Positions 52,000 to 57,970 of a DNA stretch of 57,970 nucleotides are shown here, in pieces. Each line of letters opens with the position of its first letter. The stretch's first letter is position 1. The notes under the pieces were generated by a model. The model ran no database searches. It was not told the DNA's origin and worked only from the letters and a program-made list of their open reading frames with translations. Made by a program: the position numbers and the translations under genes. Location: NCBI GenBank assembly GCA_017549365.1, contig JAFYUZ010000116.1:1-57970 (forward strand), read 5' to 3'. Source of the stretch: Clostridia bacterium (lineage in GTDB: Bacteria > Bacillota > Clostridia > Oscillospirales > CAG-382).

Positions 52000-52875
52000 A
52001 TGAACAAAAATATTGATTTTAAAAAGCTCGAACGGTCGGCGACGATAAGAAAAAATGTGCTAAAAACCGTCACCTACGCAATGCTTGCCGTTTGGGGCAT
52101 CATGGTGCTTTTGCCCTTTTACTGGATGTTGCTTTCGTCGGTAAAGAGCTACGCCGCGTACAACTCTGAATACGTTCCGCAGTTTTTCACCCTCTCCCCC
52201 ACCTTTGAAAACTACGTAAAGGCGTTTACAGAAGTACCCCTTGCACGCTATTTTCTCAACACTGTCATATTCACCCTTGCCACAACGGCAATAATGCTTG
52301 TGGTCATCGTGCCTGCGGCTTTTGCCTTTGCACGCCTTAATTTCAAAGGAAAAAATCTGGTTTTCACTCTGTTTCTTGCCCTGATGATGATACCCAACGA
52401 GCTTGTTATCATCACAAACTACACGACGATAACAAATCTTGATATGCGCAACAGCTTTGCGGGATTGATACTGCCGTCGGTCATGTCGGTGTTTTACATC
52501 TATCTTCTCAAAGAAAACTTTGCGCAGATCCCCGACGAGCTTTATTATGCCGCAAAGGTGGACGGCACAAAAGATCTGAAATATCTTTTCAAGGTAATGA
52601 TCCCCATCTGCAAGCCCACCATCGTCACCGTGACGATATTGAAAGTGATAGAATGCTGGAACTCTTACGTCTGGCCGCGGCTTATCACCTATGACAAAAA
52701 CTACTATCTCGTTTCAAACGGCATTCAGGAGATCCGCGAAAACGGCTTTGGCCGCGAGGACATTCCTGCCATGATGGCGGCGGTGGTGGTTATATCGGTG
52801 CCGCTGATAATCCTGTTTTTGATCTTCCGCAAAAAGATTATGGCAGGCGTGGCAAGAGGAGGTACAAAGGGATGA
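52000..52875 (+). CDS. ABC transporter permease, MalG/UgpE type
   Basis: A 291-residue permease with six membrane helices and EAA loop YYAAKVDGTKDLKYLFKVMIP. The ATG at 52000 was chosen for its AAGGAGG site; the upstream frame overlaps the previous gene. It ends overlapping the start of the binding-protein gene by four bases (ATGA). Confidence 0.92.
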   Translation: MNKNIDFKKLERSATIRKNVLKTVTYAMLAVWGIMVLLPFYWMLLSSVKSYAAYNSEYVPQFFTLSPTFENYVKAFTEVPLARYFLNTVIFTLATTAIMLVVIVPAAFAFARLNFKGKNLVFTLFLALMMIPNELVIITNYTTITNLDMRNSFAGLILPSVMSVFYIYLLKENFAQIPDELYYAAKVDGTKDLKYLFKVMIPICKPTIVTVTILKVIECWNSYVWPRLITYDKNYYLVSNGIQEIRENGFGREDIPAMMAAVVVISVPLIILFLIFRKKIMAGVARGGTKG

Positions 52876-54515
52876 AAAGAATATTTTCAGCACTTTTTTG
52901 TGCTATATTTCTTCTGCCGCTTGCATCCTGCCACGGAAAAATAGTGTCAAAGGAAGAGCAAGGCAAAGTGGAGGTGTACGTTTCGGAAAACGACCCGTAC
53001 CTTTCGGCAGAGTTTGACGAAACAAAAAAACACGAGATCACCTTTTGGGCAAAAAACGATACCAACAAGACACAAATTGCCATTTATGAAAAGACGATTG
53101 AGGATTTTGAAAAGCTTTATCCGAACATCAAGGTCGATCTTCGCCTTTACAACGACTACGGCAAGATATACAACGACGTTATCACCAATATCTCGACCAA
53201 CACCACCCCCAACGTATGCATAACCTACCCCGACCACATAGCAACGTATATGACGGGCAAGGACACGGTGGTGCCGTTAAACGGACTTATGTCCAACGAA
53301 AAATACGGCCTTGGCGGCACAGCCCTTCGCTTTGACTCGCCGAAAAAAGACGAGATCGTGCCAAAATTTCTTTCGGAGTGTGCCTTTGGCGAGGATTATT
53401 ATGCCCTGCCCTATATGCGATCGACCGAGGCAATGTATATCAACCGCGACTATGTTGAAAAGCTGGGCTACACAGTCCCCGACGTTCTGACGTGGGATTT
53501 TGTTTTTGAAGTATCGCGTGCGGCGGCAAAAAAGGACGAAAACGGAAACTTTATCGTCAACGGCAAAAAAACCATGCTCCCCTTCATCTACAAATCCACC
53601 GACAATATGATGATCCAGCTTTTGCGCCAGCACGGCGCAGGATATTCCGACGGCGACGGAAGCATCTATATCTTCAACGATACGACCCGCGATATACTTT
53701 CGCAGGTTGCCGAAAACACGGAAGCGGGAGCTTTTTCCACCTTTAAAATATCGGGCTATCCCGCAAACTTTTTAAACGCAGGTCAGTGCATTTTTGCCGT
53801 CGATTCCACGGCAGGCGCCACCTGGATGGGATCAAACGCCCCCCTTATCGACATTGCCCCCGAAAACCTTGTGGAATTTGAAACGCTGGTGCGCCCCATC
53901 CCCCAGGTCGATCCCCAAAATCCCGTAATGATATCACAGGGACCGTCGGTGTGCATTTTTGGCAAAGAGGACGAGGGGGAGGTTATGGCATCCTGGATAT
54001 TCACCCAGTATCTTTTGACAAACGAGGTGCAGATAGCCTATTCAAAGACCGAGGGCTACGTTCCCGTAACTCTCAAAGCGCAAAATTGCGAGGAATACCT
54101 CGACTATCTCTCGCGCGAGGGAGAGAACAACGACCTTTATTACGACATCAAAATAAAGGCGTCAAAGCTTCTTATCGAAAACACGCAAAACACCTTTGTC
54201 ACCCCCGTTTTCAACGGCTCGACCTCTCTGCGCGATGCGGCGGGTACGCTTATTGAAAGCGTGACAAAATCGGTAAGGCGCAAGGAAAATGTAGACGAAA
54301 AATATATTGACGAGCTTTTTTCAAACGTGGTTTCGCTGTGCAGTCTTGACCGCGATATGATAAAAGACGGCGGCACAAGCGAAAAAGCTCCGTCGGATGC
54401 GGCAAACCAAAAATTGCCCACAGGCTCTGTGGTGCTTTTGTCTGTGCTTTGCACCGTGTGGGCGATCATTGGTATCTATTTTTTGGCAAGCTTGCGAAAA
54501 AAACGAAAAAAATGA
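52872..54515 (+). CDS. Extracellular solute-binding lipoprotein with an extra C-terminal membrane anchor
   Basis: A 547-residue binding protein. The lipobox LASC puts the lipid on C20, the central part has the family 1 pattern (ITFWAKNDTNKTQIAIYEKT, IAEKL-like hinge region, LPYMRSTEAMYINRDYVEKLG). The last ~35 residues (SVVLLSVLCTVWAIIGIYFLAS plus RKKRKK) form a second, C-terminal membrane helix. Double anchoring is unusual. It is the last gene of the operon, an order opposite to most sugar operons, and overlaps the permease gene. Ligand unknown. Confidence 0.88.
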   Translation: MKRIFSALFCAIFLLPLASCHGKIVSKEEQGKVEVYVSENDPYLSAEFDETKKHEITFWAKNDTNKTQIAIYEKTIEDFEKLYPNIKVDLRLYNDYGKIYNDVITNISTNTTPNVCITYPDHIATYMTGKDTVVPLNGLMSNEKYGLGGTALRFDSPKKDEIVPKFLSECAFGEDYYALPYMRSTEAMYINRDYVEKLGYTVPDVLTWDFVFEVSRAAAKKDENGNFIVNGKKTMLPFIYKSTDNMMIQLLRQHGAGYSDGDGSIYIFNDTTRDILSQVAENTEAGAFSTFKISGYPANFLNAGQCIFAVDSTAGATWMGSNAPLIDIAPENLVEFETLVRPIPQVDPQNPVMISQGPSVCIFGKEDEGEVMASWIFTQYLLTNEVQIAYSKTEGYVPVTLKAQNCEEYLDYLSREGENNDLYYDIKIKASKLLIENTQNTFVTPVFNGSTSLRDAAGTLIESVTKSVRRKENVDEKYIDELFSNVVSLCSLDRDMIKDGGTSEKAPSDAANQKLPTGSVVLLSVLCTVWAIIGIYFLASLRKKRKK

Positions 54516-54524
54516 CGCCGCCTA

Positions 54525-54552
54525 TTGACTTATCGGCAAATTGATGTATAAT
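54525..54552 (+). promoter_or_regulatory. Promoter of the acidic-repeat lipoprotein gene
   Basis: TTGACT (54525-54530), 16 bases, TATAAT (54547-54552), 47 bases before the ATG. Confidence 0.7.
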
Positions 54553-54598
54553 ATTTGATGTAATTGGATACAAATCCAAAAAACAAAAAAGGAGATTT

Positions 54599-55414
54599 AT
54601 GAAAATGAAAAAGTTTCTGACAGTTCTTTGTGCTCTCTCGCTTGCACTCACATTTGCAGCCTGCACAACAGAAAAAGAAAACGTAGAAGAAAACGTTGAC
54701 GGCGAAGGCGAAGCTGAAGTTGAAGGCGAAGCTGAAGTTGAAGGCGAAGGCGAAGGCGAAGGCGAAGCTGAAGTTGAAGGCGAAGGCGAAACCGAAGGCG
54801 AAGAAGAAGTAAAGGTTATGACCTACGAAGAATATGCCGCAGCCGCAATTGACGAAGCAGTTGTTATCGATGCATACGTTCAGGGCAAGCAGTCCTGGTG
54901 GGACAACAAGGCAACCGTTTATACTCAGGACGAAGACGGTGCTTACTTCCTCTATGAAATGGCATGCTCCGAAGAAGACTATGCAAAGCTCGTTCCCGGC
55001 GCACACATCCTTGTAAAGGGTTACAAGGGCGAATGGGAAGGCGAAGTTGAAGTTGTGGATGCCACATTCGAACTCATCGAGGGCGAATACATTGCAGAAG
55101 CTCTTGACGTAACAGACCTTCTCGGCAAGGACGAACTCATCAACCACCAGAACAAGCTCGTTGCATTCAAGGGCCTCACAGTTGAAGCAATTGAATACAA
55201 GAACGGCGAACCCGGCGACGACGTTTACCTCACCCTCGGTCTTGACGGCGCATCCTACGACTTCTGCATTGAGATCTACCTCACAGGCGAAGATTCCGAC
55301 GTTTACAAGACAGTTGCTGAACTCGAAGCAGGCGACGTTGTTGACGTTGAAGGTTTCCTCTATTGGTACCAGGGCGCAAATCCCCACGTTACCGCAATCA
55401 CAGTTGTTGAATAA
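54599..55414 (+). CDS. Lipoprotein with acidic Gly-Glu repeat stalk and OB-fold-like domains
   Basis: A 271-residue lipoprotein. The signal ends at lipobox FAAC (C22). Residues ~33-72 are a low-complexity acidic stalk of GEAEVEGE-type repeats with no other residue types. Two similar beta domains follow (VIDAYVQGKQSWWDNKATVY... and KLVAFKGLTVEAIEYKNGE...), resembling the OB-fold lipoproteins of Clostridia. GGAG lies four bases before the ATG; an ATG two codons later is equally possible. It has its own promoter and terminator, so it is monocistronic. Ligand unknown. Confidence 0.85.
   Translation: MKMKKFLTVLCALSLALTFAACTTEKENVEENVDGEGEAEVEGEAEVEGEGEGEGEAEVEGEGETEGEEEVKVMTYEEYAAAAIDEAVVIDAYVQGKQSWWDNKATVYTQDEDGAYFLYEMACSEEDYAKLVPGAHILVKGYKGEWEGEVEVVDATFELIEGEYIAEALDVTDLLGKDELINHQNKLVAFKGLTVEAIEYKNGEPGDDVYLTLGLDGASYDFCIEIYLTGEDSDVYKTVAELEAGDVVDVEGFLYWYQGANPHVTAITVVE
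54697..54810 (+). repeat. Imperfect tandem repeat coding for the acidic stalk
   Basis: Units of GAAGGCGAA and GCTGAAGTTGAAGGCGAA repeat across about 110 bases. The array is prone to slippage, so the stalk length may vary between strains without a frameshift, as units are multiples of three. Confidence 0.75.
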
Positions 55415-55434
55415 TTTGTTGTAAACAAAAAATG

Positions 55435-55463
55435 CCGCACCCCGTTTGGGGTGCGGTTTTTTT
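55435..55463 (+). terminator. Terminator of the lipoprotein gene
   Basis: CCGCACCCC-GTTT-GGGGTGCGG followed by seven T, 20 bases after the stop. Confidence 0.9.
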
Positions 55464-55486
55464 ATTCGTTTTTGTTGTCCTCTGCC

Positions 55487-56809
55487 CTACGCCCCAACCT
55501 TTTCAACAAGGTCATAGGTCACAATCGCCTGACTTATCTCAAATTCTATGGCGCCGCCGATGGTATCAAGCTCTGATATCATCTTTTTTTCGTCCTCGGT
55601 GGCATTTTCAAGCACGCCGACGACAACGCGGTTTTCGATCTCGTAAACGCCGCAGGAAACGATAAACGGTGTGTCGTGCGCCATCATCATTTCGGTGATG
55701 GTTTCGTGGATATCCGTAAGGTACGAAAGGGTGTATTTTGCCTGTTTGAAAACGGTGTTTTTCTTGTCGATACCAAAGGCGTTGCAGACGGCGTTGATAT
55801 TTTCGTCATTCACCTCGGTCAGAAGCACGATATATTCCGCGCCGTCAATATATGCGCCGCAGAAGATATCTTCTGTTTCGTCGGTCAGCATATCGGCAGT
55901 TATTGCCTGCGCATAAAATGCACCCACATCGGAAGGCAGATCGTTTACACTTACCGAAACGGTTGTAAGACCGCGAAGAAAATCGACAACCTCATCTTCC
56001 GTACACTCAACAAAGGCAACGTAATACGAAAGATCGCCCATCTTAAAGCTTGCGTGATACAAAGAGTTGTTTTCGGCAATTATCATCGGCAATGAATTTA
56101 TGGTCGAAACCGCATCCTTGAACGGCTCGAAATTGTAATAAACGGTCAAAAACGGATTGCTCTTTGCGCTGACCGACACAAAAGCCGCCGTATCACCCGC
56201 CGCCGAATATGAAAAGCCATAATCGCTCAAAAGATATTCGTCAAGATGGTGGTCGGGATTTTTGTAGCTTCTGACGGTAACTCCGTAAAAATCGCTCAAT
56301 TCCCACGTGTTTGGAAGATTTGTGCCGAAGTTTTCAAAAGGAATGCCTATCTCTGCCTCAAAATCCGCCGTTATCTGCGCCCATGCCGCATCGTCCGCTC
56401 TCTTTTGCCAATATTCCTCGCGCTTAATACAGTCAATGGGCAAATTCAAAGTACCCGTATGTGGGGTTTTATCGTGGTTGACAACGATAACGTCAGCAAG
56501 CGCCGCGTAGGTATCGACCACTCCGTGGTGCGCCTGTTGCTCGCCTGTGGGTTTTGTCTCTTTCTCAGATTGTACTTCTACACCGGTCGTCGCATCATTT
56601 TTCGGTGCTATCGGGTCGGGTCCTTTAGGTGTGTCTTTTTTCAAGTGCGGCAGGGCGCACACGCCGACAACTGCGGCAAAGCACGCGGCAATAAGCGCAA
56701 TGCGCAGACCTGTTCCGTTTCTTTTTTTGTTTTCCATTCTCTTTTCCGCCCTTTCTGTGAGATTTTCGTCAATATCCCCCAAAGCTTCAAAAAGATCTTC
56801 TTTTTTCAC
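55487..56809 (-). CDS. Transmembrane partner (probable anti-sigma factor) of the downstream-type ECF sigma
   Basis: A 440-residue protein. The cytoplasmic N terminus (EDLFEALGDIDENLTERAEKR) is followed by one membrane helix (LRIALIAACFAAVVGVCALP), a Pro/Thr linker and two repeats of a beta-rich extracytoplasmic domain, with matching segments such as YGVTVRSYKN...  and DLSYYVAFVECTEDEVVDFL. It starts with a GTG that overlaps the sigma stop (GTGA), so the two are translationally coupled. Pairing with an ECF gene makes an anti-sigma role likely, though no zinc motif is present. Confidence 0.8.
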   Translation of the reverse strand: MKKEDLFEALGDIDENLTERAEKRMENKKRNGTGLRIALIAACFAAVVGVCALPHLKKDTPKGPDPIAPKNDATTGVEVQSEKETKPTGEQQAHHGVVDTYAALADVIVVNHDKTPHTGTLNLPIDCIKREEYWQKRADDAAWAQITADFEAEIGIPFENFGTNLPNTWELSDFYGVTVRSYKNPDHHLDEYLLSDYGFSYSAAGDTAAFVSVSAKSNPFLTVYYNFEPFKDAVSTINSLPMIIAENNSLYHASFKMGDLSYYVAFVECTEDEVVDFLRGLTTVSVSVNDLPSDVGAFYAQAITADMLTDETEDIFCGAYIDGAEYIVLLTEVNDENINAVCNAFGIDKKNTVFKQAKYTLSYLTDIHETITEMMMAHDTPFIVSCGVYEIENRVVVGVLENATEDEKKMISELDTIGGAIEFEISQAIVTYDLVEKVGA

Positions 56810-57363
56810 AGCTCATACCCCTTTTCTGTAAGATATTTCTTTAGTTTTTCTCTGGTGCGCGAGAGGATTACCGACACGTTCGTTTCGCTTTTGCCAAATC
56901 TTTGCGCAATATCCTTTACCGAACAAGAGTACCAATAGCGCAGAACAAAGATGTCGCAAAAATCTTTTTTTAAATCGTGAAGAAACGCGTTTATGTCTTC
57001 TGTCAACGCCTTTTTTGAAAATTCGCTTTCCACGCAGTCAGCTCCCGAAACACATTCGGCAAGTTCGTCAAGAACAAGCAAAGCTTCGCAGTCGCGCTTT
57101 TTTGCGTTTCTTTTGCGCAATATGTCAAACGCCAGATTTCGGGATATTTTTGCCACATACGCCTTCAGCGAGCGCGGATTTTCGGGTGGGATTGAATTCC
57201 ACACCTTAACGTAGGTATCGTTTACACATTCGTCGGCATCCCCGTCGTTTCCGAGAATATTAAGGCACAGCGTGCGGCAGAGGGCAGAATATTTTTCTGC
57301 CGTTTTGCCAATGGCTTTTTCGTCACGGGCAAAATAAAGGCTTATTATTTCTTTGTCTTCCAT
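56806..57363 (-). CDS. ECF RNA polymerase sigma factor
   Basis: A 185-residue sigma factor with region 2 (KYSALCRTLCLNILGNDGDA, DTYVKVWNSIPPENPRSL, YVAKISRNLAFDILRKRNAK) and region 4 (DFCDIFVLRYWYSCSVKDIA, KSETNVSVILSRTREKLKKY). It is of the type common in Clostridia beside a membrane partner. The ATG at 57363 follows AAAGGAGG; an ECF promoter lies upstream at 57387-57414. Confidence 0.92.
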   Translation of the reverse strand: MEDKEIISLYFARDEKAIGKTAEKYSALCRTLCLNILGNDGDADECVNDTYVKVWNSIPPENPRSLKAYVAKISRNLAFDILRKRNAKKRDCEALLVLDELAECVSGADCVESEFSKKALTEDINAFLHDLKKDFCDIFVLRYWYSCSVKDIAQRFGKSETNVSVILSRTREKLKKYLTEKGYEL

Positions 57364-57386
57364 GCTGTTTCCTCCTTTCACTCTAT

Positions 57387-57414
57387 AAGACGGATTTTTT
57401 TGAAAAATCTTACA
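57387..57414 (-). promoter_or_regulatory. Probable ECF promoter of the second sigma gene
   Basis: TGTAAG (57414-57409), 16 bases, CGTCTT (57392-57387) on the minus strand. Spacing equals that of the other ECF promoters in this window, but the -35 differs, consistent with a different sigma recognising it, probably the gene's own product. Confidence 0.6.
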
Positions 57415-57440
57415 GTTTTCGAAAAAATAAAAGCCATATC

Positions 57441-57602
57441 AAAAGTTTTTTGCGAAGCTTTTTTACAAAAAAGCTTCCGGATTTTCAAGGCGGAGCCTTG
57501 AATCGCTTTCCGCAGAAAGCGACATTCTTTTTTCCCTTCTCAAAGCGCAGGATGGGTGAATTTTCAATTGCAAAGCAATTGAAAAGAGGGAAACCCTCGC
57601 CG
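57441..57602 (+). repeat. Copy (C) of the five-hairpin repeat, 3' truncated; first of a tandem pair
   Basis: Hairpins 1-4 are complete: GAAGCTTTTTT-AC-AAAAAAGCTTC, TTCAAGGC-GGA-GCCTTGAA, CGCTTTC-CGCA-GAAAGCG and TTTTCAATTGC-AAA-GCAATTGAAAA. Hairpin 5 keeps only its left arm (GGGAAACCCTCGCCG) and then runs into T7 and unique sequence. Copy D follows after 29 bases. Together with flanks this explains the 488-base gap 57364-57851. Confidence 0.8.
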
Positions 57603-57631
57603 TTTTTTTAACGTATCACAAAAACTATATC

Positions 57632-57803
57632 AAAAGTTTTTTGCGAAGCTTTTTTACAAAAAAGCTTCCGGATTTTCAAGGCGGAGCCTTGAATCGCTCT
57701 CCGCAGAGAGCGACATTCTTTTTTCCTTCTCAAAGCGCAGGATGGGTGAATTTTCAATTGCAAAGCAATTGAAAAGAGGGAAACCCTCGCCGGGGGTTTC
57801 CCT
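57632..57803 (+). repeat. Copy (D) of the five-hairpin repeat, complete
   Basis: Nearly identical to copy C but with hairpin 3 as CGCTCTC-CGCA-GAGAGCG, the variant seen in copy B, and an intact hairpin 5 GGGAAACCC-TCGCC-GGGGGTTTCCC. The shared and differing stems show that copies C and D are not a simple recent duplication of one sequence. Confidence 0.8.
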
Positions 57804-57851
57804 AATTCGACAATCTAAGAAAACCACACAGGCGGTTTCTTTTTCATATTC

Positions 57852-57970
57852 TTACGGCCTGTAAATTCCCGACCAGCCGTCGTTTTCCCCAACGCTTGAA
57901 TATTCCTCGTCATCAATGCTTGAAATCTTCAAAAGTGCGGTGTGCGCTCTTTCGTAATACTCGCGGAGCG
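57852..57970 (-). CDS. Partial gene at window edge, C-terminal 39 residues
   Basis: A minus-strand frame enters from beyond the window and ends with TAA at 57854-57852. The visible end reads YYERAHTALLKISSIDDEEY and then SSVGENDGWSGIYRP. It is polar and acidic with no motif. The protein cannot be identified from this fragment. Confidence 0.5.
   Translation of the reverse strand, partial: LREYYERAHTALLKISSIDDEEYSSVGENDGWSGIYRP

Overview
The window looks like chromosomal DNA of a spore-forming Firmicute of class Clostridia, most likely a gut Oscillospirales-type organism. The evidence is a sigG gene, SpoIID-like and SpoIVFB-like proteins, strong AAGGAGG-type ribosome binding sites throughout, a Gram-positive GAAC-N4-GTTC LexA-type operator, lipoboxes without outer-membrane genes, and a dgt-dnaG-rpoD cluster. 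Base composition looks near 50% GC by eye, except for AT-rich intergenic DNA. No rRNA, tRNA or CRISPR array was seen. No taxonomic search could be run, so placement is inference.

Layout. (1) 1-11592, minus strand: an ~11 kb operon of virion-assembly genes in the order used by P22-like podoviruses: small zinc-binding protein, terminase small and large subunits, portal, scaffold-like protein, head accessory protein, major capsid protein, small protein, adaptor-like protein, large beta-rich hub-like protein, coiled-coil protein, small lipoprotein. It starts at one perfect sigma-A promoter (TTGACA-N17-TATAAT) with LexA-like operators around it and ends at a strong terminator at about 509. No integrase, repressor, replication, lysis, tailspike or needle gene is visible, and ordinary DNA flanks it on the right. 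It is the best candidate here for an undescribed system: an SOS-controlled domesticated capsid/packaging (gene-transfer-agent-like) locus, or a stripped prophage. (2) 11593-13451: a divergent polysaccharide-flippase gene whose own promoter carries a LexA-like box. (3) 13452-14254: intergenic repeats and a small AT-rich module of an Xre repressor and a two-helix membrane protein with a shared palindromic operator. (4) 14318-17637: ferrous iron uptake (feoA, feoB, FeoB-associated Cys-rich protein) with two DtxR-type palindromes. (5) 17806-18575: a tiny signal-anchor protein plus a compact SpoIVFB-like M50 protease. (6) 18582-26420: information-processing genes nrnA, dgt, dnaG, rpoD, mtnN, a second divergent rpoD-like sigma factor, and radC. 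(7) 26626-41681: HtrA-type protease, two GH127-family glycosidases, GDPD, SpoIID, a WG-repeat protein, an autoregulated ECF sigma/anti-sigma pair, sigG and a serine hydrolase. (8) 41702-49711: FAD oxidoreductase, dnaE, maf, a DUF4321 protein and putP. (9) 49979-54515: a carbohydrate-type ABC transporter with a doubly anchored binding protein. (10) 54599-57970: an acidic-repeat lipoprotein, a second ECF sigma with its membrane partner, and a partial gene at the edge.

Two repeat families stand out. One is a ~165-190 bp element of five successive hairpins (1-57 truncated, 37461-37636, 57441-57602, 57632-57803). Its stems differ in sequence between copies but keep their pairing, which suggests a conserved fold. 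The other is a mosaic of short intergenic blocks (58-508, 13481-13640, 28331-28440). One palindromic block appears to have become the terminator of the capsid operon.

Functionally, the window mixes core replication/transcription genes, sporulation genes, iron and solute uptake and plant-glycan degradation with the SOS-linked capsid operon. Function calls come from reading motifs and gene order; no database search was possible.
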